DNA of 64,000 nucleotides from UBA4408 sp002389785. Lineage in GTDB: Bacteria > Bacteroidota > Bacteroidia > UBA4408. The translations under genes were made by a program, and so were the position numbers. Below the pieces are notes generated by a model, which searched no databases, was not told the origin of the DNA, and saw only the letters and a list, made by a program, of their open reading frames with translations. Below, piece by piece: positions 36,495 to 45,137 of this stretch. The number at the start of each line of letters is the position of its first letter. The first letter of the stretch is position 1. The stretch spans positions 248,001-312,000 of the forward strand of contig DAORJK010000002.1 in the NCBI GenBank assembly GCA_035438985.1, written 5' to 3'.

Positions 36495-37391
36495 GTGTCG
36501 AAACGCGAATACATTGCACGCTACATGCACATCGTTAACTACCTGCGAAGAAGGGGAGAAGCCAACTTTGCTGAGATTAGCGAATTGCTCGAACGCGAAA
36601 GTCATGAACAAGGATTAAAGTTTACTATCTCACAGCGTACTTTTCAACGCGACATAAAAGAGATTTATACCTTATACGGAATTACCATTGAATGCAACAA
36701 GCGGAGCGGAAATTATTTTATTGCCGAGGAGGAAGAAACACACAGCAATAGCCGCATGCTCGAAACATTTGACTTGTACAATGCGCTCAAATTTTCGTCC
36801 TTTTACCTGCCCTTGATACAATTTGAAAAACGTGCTGCTCGAGGCAACGAACATATATTTCCCCTGCTACACGCCATTAAAAATAAGTTGTTGGTTAAGT
36901 TTGTGTATTCAAAATACTATACGGATGATTCAGAGAATAGGACAGTTGAACCCTTGCTGCTAAAAGAATTCAAAGGTCGATGGTATTTAATTTCCCGAAA
37001 GCAAGGTGAAGAAAGTATACGTACTTTTGGATTAGACCGAATAAGTGATATTGAAACACTCCGTTTAAAAATCCCTGCAGGCAAATCATTTAATGCTGAG
37101 CAATACTTTAAAGATGCATTCGGAATATTTGTTCCCGAAAAGGGCGAAGCGGAGCGGGTAGTGTTAAGTTTCACAAAAGAACAAGGGCAATACATCAAGT
37201 CTTATCCCTTGCATCATTCGCAAAAAATAATCAGTGAAAGCAATACTGAAGTTCGATTGGAAGTTTGTGTTTATTTAACCTATGATTTCCTGCACGAACT
37301 GCTATCTTATGCTGAAAATATTACAGTGATTTCTCCTAAAAAATTAATTGACCAAATTAAAAAAGTATACAGCTTGGTTAGTTACAAATAA
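36495..37391 (+). CDS. WYL-domain transcriptional regulator
   Basis: This 298-residue regulator starts with GTG and has an N-terminal winged helix-turn-helix (about 1-75, including SQRTFQRDIKEIYTLYGI), a WYL ligand-binding domain (about 130-195, VEPLLLKEFKGRWYLI and FGLDRIS) and a WCX C-terminal domain (to LIDQIKKVYSLV). WYL proteins respond to nucleotides or other ligands and often control stress or defence genes. It is probably co-transcribed with the AAA gene. The convergent HEAT-like gene ends 9 bases beyond its stop, with no terminator visible between them. Confidence 0.92.
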   Translation: MSKREYIARYMHIVNYLRRRGEANFAEISELLERESHEQGLKFTISQRTFQRDIKEIYTLYGITIECNKRSGNYFIAEEEETHSNSRMLETFDLYNALKFSSFYLPLIQFEKRAARGNEHIFPLLHAIKNKLLVKFVYSKYYTDDSENRTVEPLLLKEFKGRWYLISRKQGEESIRTFGLDRISDIETLRLKIPAGKSFNAEQYFKDAFGIFVPEKGEAERVVLSFTKEQGQYIKSYPLHHSQKIISESNTEVRLEVCVYLTYDFLHELLSYAENITVISPKKLIDQIKKVYSLVSYK

Positions 37392-37400
37392 CTTGTAACA

Positions 37401-37919
37401 TCAGAGCTTTTTTAATTTAGAAAGTAATTTTCCGGCCCTGTTGAGATAACCTTTTGATGCATAGGGCAGATGAGCTTCAATAGCAATTATTACTTCTTTT
37501 TTCAACTCGGGTTCAACTTTGCAAATATTAAAAAGCACGGTCATGGCAAATACTCGTATTGCAATTGCCTCATCAGATGAAAGCAATAATTTCATGCAGT
37601 TTTCAAAAGCTAAGCCTTGCAAGTTTTTTGGTATATCCATAAACTGTAACATGCGTACAGTATTTCGCTTTACAGCATCATGCAGCCCTTTCTTCGATAA
37701 ATTTTCGATTAATTTTAACAGATAGGGTTCAATTAATTTGGGATTCTTTTCAAAACAGGCATTAATTACAGCAGCGCAACGTTGTGTTAATAGGTATTCG
37801 TTTGCAAAAAATACCTGCATCGCTTCTTCAAATAATTTAGGATTTGTAGCTATACTAGCGGCAATTAGTAAGGTTTGCTTTTTGCTGTTTTCCTTTAAGA
37901 GTGCAGCCTTTAAGTTCAT
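37401..37919 (-). CDS. HEAT-like repeat protein, unknown
   Basis: This 172-residue all-helical protein consists of about four or five HEAT-like repeats (for example FANEYLLTQRCAAVINACFEKNP and AIAIRVFAMTVLFNICKVEPELKKEV fragments show the AxRxxA pattern). HEAT repeats bind proteins; no enzyme is expected. There is no signal peptide. Its start lies 1 base after the stop of the predicted aminopeptidase gene, so the two are likely translated from one message. It converges on the WYL gene with only 9 bases between the stops. The function is not known. Confidence 0.7.
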   Translation of the reverse strand: MNLKAALLKENSKKQTLLIAASIATNPKLFEEAMQVFFANEYLLTQRCAAVINACFEKNPKLIEPYLLKLIENLSKKGLHDAVKRNTVRMLQFMDIPKNLQGLAFENCMKLLLSSDEAIAIRVFAMTVLFNICKVEPELKKEVIIAIEAHLPYASKGYLNRAGKLLSKLKKL

Positions 37920-37920
37920 G

Positions 37921-38967
37921 TTACAAACTTTGGAAACGTGATTTAAGATTGGTTAAATAGCTTTTAATATCGCCCTTATACTGTGTGGACAATACCATTG
38001 CCAGACTGTCTTTTTGTGCATCATACCGTTGATAACCCATAAAAAATGCATTGCCCGAAGTGATTGCACCACGCATGCGTTTCATGTATTTTTTCTTGCT
38101 GCTAATTGGAAGTTTGTAAGCTTCAACCACAAATTGATGTATGAGTGCCTTTTTTTTCTCCTGCTTCACTGCATCAGATTCGTTCTTCATACTTGCATAT
38201 AATTCGCTTAACTGTCGTGTACAACCAAATAAAAATTTTTCAAAAATTCGTTCATCTAACAAAGCCGATTGATAATTGATGAGCGCTTCCGATTTTTCAC
38301 CAAATTTAAATTTCAAAAATGCGATGGCGCCTTGCTCCCCAATAAAACTTGCTAAATTTTCATTAAAGTTTACATCGTTTTTTACATACAAGGTACCATG
38401 CGTTAATTCATGAATTATTAATTCAGATAATTCTCCTTTCGATTGATACAGCATCGATGAAAGCACCGGATCCTTAAACCATCCTAAGGTACTCCAGCCA
38501 CTGGCTCGTCCTAATTCAGTATCTAACCCTGCTTGTTCCAATTCGTATTGTTCAAGGCGCGCTTTCTTTTTATCAAAATATCCTTTGTACGAAAAATCGC
38601 CGAGAAGCGGAAAATGCCATTGCTTGGCTTTCATTTCATAAGGCTCAGAAGCCATCAACATCCACATCAAGGTTTTTCCCTGTTGGTTGTAGAGCGTAGT
38701 GTAATTGTCAGATTTACGTATACCGAGGCTTGTTTCGGCAAACTTTTTTATTTCTTTTACCAACGCCAACTTAGGTTTCAACGAATCAGGAAAATCATCG
38801 GATTGCAATACTTCTTCGCAATCTTCAGCATTCCATACAATTTTAAGTTGTCCTTTTGCCTGTGAAAACGCATAGTTTAGCAATTTGTAGTGATAAATTC
38901 CGACAAGTAGCGCCAAGATAAAAATTACCTGAAAAAAGCGTTTCAGCCAAAACAAAAATTGTTTCAT
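37921..38967 (-). CDS. Predicted zinc aminopeptidase (PF10023/COG4324 type)
   Basis: This 348-residue protein has one N-terminal membrane helix (about 9-27) and otherwise looks periplasmic. It matches the predicted aminopeptidase family by the segments GRASGWSTLGWFKDPVLSSML and a zinc site HELTH followed by FNENLASFIGEQGA, with the later Glu supplying a metal ligand. The family is believed to be a membrane-anchored peptidase, but a natural substrate is not established. The gene is first in a two-gene run with the HEAT-like protein, and element A lies upstream, between it and ydcF. Confidence 0.8.
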   Translation of the reverse strand: MKQFLFWLKRFFQVIFILALLVGIYHYKLLNYAFSQAKGQLKIVWNAEDCEEVLQSDDFPDSLKPKLALVKEIKKFAETSLGIRKSDNYTTLYNQQGKTLMWMLMASEPYEMKAKQWHFPLLGDFSYKGYFDKKKARLEQYELEQAGLDTELGRASGWSTLGWFKDPVLSSMLYQSKGELSELIIHELTHGTLYVKNDVNFNENLASFIGEQGAIAFLKFKFGEKSEALINYQSALLDERIFEKFLFGCTRQLSELYASMKNESDAVKQEKKKALIHQFVVEAYKLPISSKKKYMKRMRGAITSGNAFFMGYQRYDAQKDSLAMVLSTQYKGDIKSYLTNLKSRFQSL

Positions 38968-39045
38968 GCTGTAAAGGTAAGCAGCAAAAATTATTTTGTA
39001 CTAATTATTACTTGATATCCAACTTAAAATATTGAATATATTTCC

Positions 39046-39526
39046 ATGCTTATTCGCTTTATTACTTAAAAGGGAATTTATAGTTGAACTTACAATTTTT
39101 AGATTGAAACTTAAAGGACCGGCCTACGAGAAATTGACGTTAAGAAATTTGAATTCATTTTTATGCGCCGGCCTGTGTAAGCAATCCTTAAGCGAGTGAG
39201 AAAATATCAGATTCCAACAGCACATTTTCGAGCGCTTGGGTTGCGTAGGAAAAATTAATTTAAATTTTAGTCAATTTATCGTAAGCCTTGATTTTCCTGC
39301 CTACCGTAACTTTGGCCTGTGCAATGGCAGGCAGGTTGTTTCTTTTTGATCAAGCAAAAAGAAAAGAAACACAATAGGGACAATTGATTTGTGATAGCTT
39401 GAAAATGACATTTCAAATTAGAAAGTAAAAAATCTTTTATTAATTGATTTAAAAATCTATAAAACTATATCGCAAAGGAAGTCCATTTTAAACATTTAAA
39501 GTCTATGTAGAATTGCCGATAAGCAT
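39046..39526. repeat. Intergenic element A (terminal inverted repeat, 481 bp)
   Basis: The element is bounded by ATGCTTATTCG at the left (39046) and CGATAAGCAT at the right (to 39526). Its core, 39113-39401, is closely similar to 46592-46840 of element B, including GACCGGCC, AAATTGACGTTAAGAAATT, ATGCGCCGGCC, CGAGCGCTTGGGTTGCGT and TTTCTTTTTGATCAAGCAAA. Element A carries about 40 extra bases (39296-39335) with CCTGCC and GGCAGG ends that are missing from B. No protein is encoded. The right end lies just before ydcF. Confidence 0.8.
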
Positions 39527-39548
39527 ATATATTTACAGAAAAAAATGT

Positions 39549-40310
39549 ATGTTTTTTATTTTCTCAAAGCTACTTTCTTTCGCAATAGCCCCACTCACTT
39601 GGATTTTTGCACTATTGGTATGGGCTGTTTTCACAAAACAAGCACTTAAAAGACGTAAACTGTTAATTAGCGCACTGCTTGTTTTGTATGTATTTTCCAA
39701 TTCATTTCTATTAAACTTAGTAATGCGAAACTGGGAAATTGCACCCAAAAAGCACAACGAATTAAGCCGCTACGACGCAGGGATAGTATTAGGAGGAATG
39801 CTTTGGTACGACAAAGAATTCGACCGCATGCAATTTACCAGAAGCACCGACCGAGTGATGCAAGCTGTTGATTTATATAAACGTGGAATTATAAAAAAAA
39901 TCGTGTTTACAGGTGGCTCCGGAAGTATTTTACACCAAGACATGAAAGAAGGAAAATATGCCGAACAATTTTTACTCAACTTGGGCATTCCGGCAGCAGA
40001 TGTACTCATTGAAAGTGAATCTAACAATACCCGCGAAAATGCAGTGTTCACACAAAAATTACTCGCGCAAAAAATGCCGGCAGCCAAGTGCTTACTTATC
40101 ACTTCAGCCTTTCACATGCGACGCTCAATAGGCTGTTTTAATAAGGTTGGTATGCAGTTCGACTACTATTCCACCGACCGCTATAGCGGTCCTTATAAGT
40201 TAGAATTCGATTACCTGCTAATTCCCTCTTCCCAAGCTTTTGAAGAATGGAAAATGCTGATTCATGAATTAGTAGGTTATGTAGTTTATAAAATAAGTGG
40301 CTACGCCTAA
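39549..40310 (+). CDS. YdcF-like DUF218 protein
   Basis: This 253-residue protein has two N-terminal membrane helices (about residues 4-25 and 33-55) and a DUF218/YdcF domain with YDAGIVLGGML, IVFTGGSGS, the ESESNNTRENA motif and LLITSAFHMRR. The family (SanA/YdcF/ElyC) is linked to envelope and peptidoglycan homeostasis; the biochemical activity is not certain. The ATG at 39549 is preferred over one at 39513 because it begins at the first membrane helix and lies after the repeat element's end. Its stop overlaps the valS stop by three bases on the opposite strand. Confidence 0.85.
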   Translation: MFFIFSKLLSFAIAPLTWIFALLVWAVFTKQALKRRKLLISALLVLYVFSNSFLLNLVMRNWEIAPKKHNELSRYDAGIVLGGMLWYDKEFDRMQFTRSTDRVMQAVDLYKRGIIKKIVFTGGSGSILHQDMKEGKYAEQFLLNLGIPAADVLIESESNNTRENAVFTQKLLAQKMPAAKCLLITSAFHMRRSIGCFNKVGMQFDYYSTDRYSGPYKLEFDYLLIPSSQAFEEWKMLIHELVGYVVYKISGYA

Positions 40311-42964
40311 TTTTTCAATCCTTTCAATTGAGTTTCAAGTGCATTGATTTTGGAAATGGCATCTGCTTGTTTCTTTTTTTCATTCGCTACCAATTCAGGC
40401 TTTGCATTCGAAATAAATTTTTCGTTTAAGAGTTTAGCCTCAACCGACTTTAAGAATCCTTTGGTATAATCGAGCTCTTTTTGCAAACTATCAATTTCTT
40501 TATCTACATCCAGCGCACCTTCACTGGCAATAAAAAACTCATGTGTATCGGTAATTAAAACAGAAACCATTTTTTCTCCATTTGCAACCGAAGTAAAATC
40601 TGATAGATTGGCCATTTTCTTTAGCGTTCCCGAAAAAGTTTGCAGGTGTTTATCGAAATCGCTAACACCCGTAGTATGTTTTTTAGCCGCAAGTTTCAGC
40701 GCAGTTTTTGGCGAAATTTGTTTGCTGTTTCGGTAATTCCTTACTTGAGCAATCAACTCAAATAATTTATCACAAGCATTTAAAATACCGGCGTCTACTG
40801 ATTTTTCGCTTGGCCAGCTGGCAACAATTAAACACTCATTTTCTTTGCGTTCTTTTAGCAAATGCCAAATTTCTTCGCTTACAAAAGGCATCCATGGATG
40901 TACCAATTTAAGCAGTTGTTCTAAAAACAACAGTGTAGCAGCGTGCGTTTCTTTATCAACAGGCAACGCAACTCCATTCACAAACTCAGGCTTCACCAAT
41001 TCAAGATACCAAGCACAGAAATCGTCCCATATAAGTTTGTAGGTTGTCATCAAAGCTTCGCTCATGCGGTATTTCGAATACAAATCATTCAAGGCTAGCA
41101 ATTGTTGTTGCAAACGAGCTTCAAACCAAGCGATGCTCATTTTATTTCCTTCGCTGCATTGCTTGGTAGCATCAACTTCCCAACCTTTAATCAAACGAAA
41201 GGCATTCCACAACTTGTTCGAAAAATTTCTACCCTGCTCACACGATGATTCATCAAACAACAAGTCATTCCCGGCTGGCGACGAAAGCAACATGCCAACA
41301 CGCACTCCATCTGCTCCGTACTTTTCAATTAAATCAAGCGGGTCAGGCGAGTTTCCTAATGATTTACTCATTTTACGACCTTGCTTGTCGCGCACAATTC
41401 CGGTTAAATATACATTGGTAAATGGTTTTTCACCGCGGTATTCGTAGCCTGCAATAATCATTCGTGCCACCCAAAAGAAAAGTATTTCTGGAGCTGTTAC
41501 CAAGTCATTCGTTGGATAGTAATACTTGATATCCGGATTTTCCGGATTTTTAAAACCATCAAATACACTAATGGGCCACAACCAGGAACTAAACCAGGTA
41601 TCCAATACATCTTCATCTTGCTTCAGTTGATTTACAGCGGTGCCGGGAAATTCCTTCCTAAATTTTTCAAGTGCCTGTTCATGCGTTTTTGCCACTACCG
41701 TATTTCCTTTTTCATCGTACCAGGCAGGTATGCGTTGTCCCCACCACAACTGTCGACTAATGCACCAATCGTGTACATTTTCCATCCAATGTTTATAGGT
41801 ATTTATAAACTTTTCTGGAATTAAATTTATCGAGCCATCCAACACATGTTCCAAAGCAGGCTTCGAAATTTTATCCATCTTCAAAAACCATTGCATCGAA
41901 AGCTTGGGCTCAATAACCGCATTGGTTCGCTCTGAATAGCCAACTTTGTTTTTTATATCTTCTACTTTCACCACATGCCCCATTTCTTCCAGGTCTTTGG
42001 CAATTTTTTTACGAACGGCAAAGCGGTCTTCCCCAATATAAAATTGTGCTGCTTCACTCATCTTTCCATCGGCAGCAATGGTATCAATTACTTCCAATTT
42101 GTGCTTTACGCCTAAGTTGTAATCATTAATATCGTGCGCCGGTGTAACTTTTAATGCACCGGTACCAAAATCCATGGTAATGTAATCGTCAGTAATAATT
42201 GGTACGCTGCGATTAACCAAGGGAATTACAGCAAATTTGCCATGAAGCTGTTTGTACCTTTCATCCTCAGGATGCACGCATACGGCAGTATCGCCCAAAA
42301 TTGTTTCGGGACGTGTAGTTGCAATGGTAATCCATTCATCAGCAGTACCCTCAATTTTATAGCGCACATAATACAATTTCGAATTCACTTCTTTGTAAAT
42401 TACCTCTTCATCGCTAACGGCAGTTAATCCTTGTGGATCCCAGTTAACCATGCGCACACCGCGGTAGATTTGTCCCTTTTTATACAAGTCAATAAATACA
42501 TCAATTACCGCATCGCTCAAATCGTCTTCCATGGTAAAGCGAGTGCGATCCCAATCACAGGAAGCACCCAGTTTTTTAAGCTGTTCGAGTATTATTCCTC
42601 CATATTTTTCTTTCCATTCCCAGGCATGTTTTAAAAATTCTTCTCGACTAAGCGACGATTTTTCAATTCCTTTTTCCTTCAACAAGGCAACCACTTTAGC
42701 TTCCGTAGCAATCGATGCATGGTCGGTTCCGGGCACCCAACAGGCATTCTTACCTTGCATACGGGCGCGTCTAATCAAAACATCCTGAATGGTATTATTA
42801 AGCATATGCCCCATGTGCAACACACCGGTAACATTGGGTGGAGGTATTACAATGGTATAGGGCTCGCGCTCATCGGGTTGCGATTTAAAAAATTGTTTTT
42901 CGAGCCAGTAACTGTACCATTTATTCTCAATGACTTTTGCAACAAAGGTTTTAGGAATTTCCAT
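40307..42964 (-). CDS. valS: Valyl-tRNA synthetase
   Basis: This 885-residue class I synthetase joins valine to tRNA-Val. The HIGH motif appears as GVLHMGHM (about residues 46-53) and KMSKS at 531-535; an editing domain with ATTRPETILGDTAV and the WWGQRIPAWY core lies between, and a C-terminal coiled coil (about 805-880, KELDYTKGFLKSVEAKL) closes the protein. The start used is the ATG at 42964; an upstream TTG at 42970 in the same frame is unlikely. A -7-like TAAATTTG (42995-42988, minus) would give a leader of about 17 bases. Confidence 0.98.
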   Translation of the reverse strand: MEIPKTFVAKVIENKWYSYWLEKQFFKSQPDEREPYTIVIPPPNVTGVLHMGHMLNNTIQDVLIRRARMQGKNACWVPGTDHASIATEAKVVALLKEKGIEKSSLSREEFLKHAWEWKEKYGGIILEQLKKLGASCDWDRTRFTMEDDLSDAVIDVFIDLYKKGQIYRGVRMVNWDPQGLTAVSDEEVIYKEVNSKLYYVRYKIEGTADEWITIATTRPETILGDTAVCVHPEDERYKQLHGKFAVIPLVNRSVPIITDDYITMDFGTGALKVTPAHDINDYNLGVKHKLEVIDTIAADGKMSEAAQFYIGEDRFAVRKKIAKDLEEMGHVVKVEDIKNKVGYSERTNAVIEPKLSMQWFLKMDKISKPALEHVLDGSINLIPEKFINTYKHWMENVHDWCISRQLWWGQRIPAWYDEKGNTVVAKTHEQALEKFRKEFPGTAVNQLKQDEDVLDTWFSSWLWPISVFDGFKNPENPDIKYYYPTNDLVTAPEILFFWVARMIIAGYEYRGEKPFTNVYLTGIVRDKQGRKMSKSLGNSPDPLDLIEKYGADGVRVGMLLSSPAGNDLLFDESSCEQGRNFSNKLWNAFRLIKGWEVDATKQCSEGNKMSIAWFEARLQQQLLALNDLYSKYRMSEALMTTYKLIWDDFCAWYLELVKPEFVNGVALPVDKETHAATLLFLEQLLKLVHPWMPFVSEEIWHLLKERKENECLIVASWPSEKSVDAGILNACDKLFELIAQVRNYRNSKQISPKTALKLAAKKHTTGVSDFDKHLQTFSGTLKKMANLSDFTSVANGEKMVSVLITDTHEFFIASEGALDVDKEIDSLQKELDYTKGFLKSVEAKLLNEKFISNAKPELVANEKKKQADAISKINALETQLKGLKN

Positions 42965-43106
42965 AATCAATTTTCAAAAATGAGCTGCAAATTTAAAAAT
43001 AGATTGCATAGCCTGCTAAGCGATTCACTAGTAAGCCGAATTTTGGATCATTAGCCTAAGGTAGATAGCTACTTACACAGGATGAAGTAGTACTCTGTAA
43101 AAATTT

Positions 43107-43183
43107 GGGGCTTCCCTACGGGCGGGCTATTCGTTACAATCTTTTGCTCGTTCCTCACAAAAGGATTTCCACTGCTATCCCTA
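43107..43183. repeat. GGGC-TTCCC dispersed intergenic repeat
   Basis: The stretch GGGGCTTCCCTACGGGCGGG, then AATCTTTTGC..CAAAAGGATT arms and CCCTAAGC resembles a repeat I recall from many Bacteroidota genomes. The AATCTTTTG/CAAAAGGATT arms can form a stem. Only this one copy is seen in the window, between valS and the Coq4-like gene, and it may act as a terminator for the latter. Confidence 0.55.
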
Positions 43184-43247
43184 AGCCGACTTCACTTTTA
43201 AACGTATCTATCCTCCTTCATTTTTAGGGATTTTTGAGTTAGGTTAT

Positions 43248-43709
43248 TTATTTCAATCCAATTTTTTCCCTAAGCTCTTTAATACTCAAATCTAAAAGCG
43301 GCTCGTAATCGAAATTGTGATACAAATTTGTTTTGGTTTTCAATCCACGATTAAATGCTTTAAATACAGCTTTTGGATACAAAATTATTCCCACCAATAG
43401 CGCCCCAAAATTTAAAAACCAGGCAACAAAATATTTTTCACAACCTGTTGCTATTTCCCATGCTCCAATTTCAGCTTCACCTTTCCAATTAGCTGCATAA
43501 CCTGTTAGTACATGGTGTATGTCGTGAAAGCGAGCCACTTTCACTCGAGACGGAATGTTGGGTAGGTTGATTGGGAAATTTCCAACTTTAATCGAAAATT
43601 TTTTTGCCGTATAAGCGTCTTCGGGAATATTGAAACGAGTAAATAATTGCTTTAAGGCAACTTTAATTTGAAGGTCTTCATCATAAAATTCAGTTTTCGT
43701 TTGATTCAT
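43248..43709 (-). CDS. Coq4-like protein with HDxxHx11E zinc motif
   Basis: This 153-residue protein contains HDIHHVLTGYAANWKGE at residues 62-78, exactly the HDxxH-x11-E metal motif of Coq4, and the following GAWEIATGCEK. Coq4 takes part in ubiquinone synthesis in eukaryotes and some bacteria, but Bacteroidota generally make menaquinone, so a different substrate is likely. A hydrophobic stretch (about 95-115) may associate with the membrane, as in Coq4. It follows a DUF1801 gene on the same strand with 44 bases between. The function is not established here. Confidence 0.75.
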   Translation of the reverse strand: MNQTKTEFYDEDLQIKVALKQLFTRFNIPEDAYTAKKFSIKVGNFPINLPNIPSRVKVARFHDIHHVLTGYAANWKGEAEIGAWEIATGCEKYFVAWFLNFGALLVGIILYPKAVFKAFNRGLKTKTNLYHNFDYEPLLDLSIKELREKIGLK

Positions 43710-43753
43710 TTTTGCACCTTCCTGAAAAATTAATTCAGTATTGTCAAACCAAT

Positions 43754-44191
43754 TTATTTATTCACCAAAATCGCACCCGCAACACCTGGATTTTTTGCAG
43801 CAAGCTTTAAAACTATTTTTAGTGTTTCGAGCTTAATTTCTTCTTTTTTTGTAAACCTTATACAGCTTATACTCTTGGTAAGTTTACCTAGGTCTTTTTT
43901 GTAGTTATCTGCCGCCACCTTATCTGTTATTAAGGCACAAACATAAATGGTGAAATAATTTTTTTGATGTGCCAAGGCAATAATCGGCCATTCTCTTTTT
44001 TCTTTTTTTTTCTTATCAAGGTAGTAAAATGAACCATATCCAATCATATTTGAAGCATAGTATGGTGTAAGTTTCGGAACAGCTTTTTGAATAAAATTGT
44101 GCATAAAATTCAAGTCGTTTTTACGCTCCTCTGGCACCAACAAAAGATATTCATCAATCGATTGGGCTGCATTTTTTGCAAACATGTTCAT
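43754..44191 (-). CDS. DUF1801 (YdhG-like) protein
   Basis: This 145-residue protein resembles the DUF1801/YdhG family: SIDEYLLLVPEERKNDLNFMHNFIQKA, then a tyrosine-rich strand MIGYGSFYYL and HQKNYFTIYVCAL, ending in KIVLKLAAKN. The family is small and cytoplasmic, and its activity is unknown; structural relatives are iron-homeostasis (frataxin-like) proteins. It lies upstream of the Coq4-like gene in the same direction. The ATG at 44191 and the next at 44185 are both possible starts. Confidence 0.85.
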   Translation of the reverse strand: MNMFAKNAAQSIDEYLLLVPEERKNDLNFMHNFIQKAVPKLTPYYASNMIGYGSFYYLDKKKKEKREWPIIALAHQKNYFTIYVCALITDKVAADNYKKDLGKLTKSISCIRFTKKEEIKLETLKIVLKLAAKNPGVAGAILVNK

Positions 44192-44640
44192 ACCTTCCTA
44201 ACTTAGTTTTTATTTTACTGAAGACTTTAAAATTAATAATTTATTATTTCTGTAAATTAGGGTAGTTTAGGTTAGCCTCTTTAAATTATCGAATTGTTCA
44301 ATACCCCTCGCGCGTTCTTCCAGCTTTGTGTGTTTCAATTATTAAAGCAGCTCGTCTAATTTGAATACGGTAGTTAAATTGAAATAATAAAAATCTTCCT
44401 TTTCAACCATTCATATTGAGATATTCCGAAAACCCATGGTCTACAAGATTTACGCGAGAAGGAGCTGATTGGCTAAAATTAGAAATGGATGGTATGTTTT
44501 AATCTAAGATATATAAACAGACCTAATGTTGGAGAAGGTGAGAGCGAATTTTTTTGCTGCGGTGTGATTTAATCATTCAAAGAATTATTTACATAGCTGA
44601 TAAAGTATCCTATATTTGTTTATATCAATATTTAAAAAAG
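44192..44640. other. Space between divergent DUF1801 and DinB genes
   Basis: A -7 box TATATTTG at 44611-44618 precedes the DinB ATG (44641). Near 44400-44503 a frame ending NPWSTRFTREGADWLKLEMD reads like the tail of a protein but has no start and a stop upstream; it may be a remnant. Nothing else is seen. Confidence 0.35.
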
Positions 44641-45120
44641 ATGAACACAATGGTATTAGCAGTAAAAATAGTGCTTGACAAATGGCGATCATCCATCAAA
44701 AATTTCGACGATTTGCTACTCGAACTATCTGATGAAACTTTGTTAAGGGAAATTGTTCCCGGCAAAAACAGAGGTATTTATTTGTTAGGACATTTACTGG
44801 CTGTACACGATGATATGTTGGTACTTTTGGACATGGGCAATAAGTTGTACCCTCAATGGAACGATGCTTTTTTAAAACATGCCGACAAAGTAATAAGCGA
44901 TATTCCCGGCTGCGCAGAATTACGCCAAGCATGGATAATACAAGCTAAGGCAATACAGCAAAAATTTGATGCACTACCATCGGAACAATGGTTTGAAAAG
45001 CACCAGGCAATTTCCGATCAAGATTTTGCGTTGGAGCCGCATCGCAATAAATTAAATGTGGTTCTCACTCGTATCAACCATCTGCAATACCATATTGGGC
45101 AATTGGCTTTGTTAAAATAA
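44641..45120 (+). CDS. DinB-superfamily protein
   Basis: This 159-residue four-helix protein belongs to the DinB/YfiT metal-binding superfamily. Histidines at GHLLAVHDD and in INHLQYHIGQLAL fit the expected metal triad. Members act as metal-dependent hydrolases or thiol (bacillithiol or mycothiol) transferases, but many are uncharacterised. The ATG at 44641 is chosen over 44554 because a promoter -7 box lies at 44611-44618, downstream of that earlier ATG. The MFS gene starts 17 bases after its stop. A second DinB-type gene lies at 53.3 kb. Confidence 0.8.
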   Translation: MNTMVLAVKIVLDKWRSSIKNFDDLLLELSDETLLREIVPGKNRGIYLLGHLLAVHDDMLVLLDMGNKLYPQWNDAFLKHADKVISDIPGCAELRQAWIIQAKAIQQKFDALPSEQWFEKHQAISDQDFALEPHRNKLNVVLTRINHLQYHIGQLALLK

Positions 45121-45137
45121 CAGCAATTGTAACTCGT

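Noticed and set aside
44400..44503. Gene remnant ending GADWLKLEMDGMF
   Set aside because: No start codon, an upstream stop and no family; too short to annotate.
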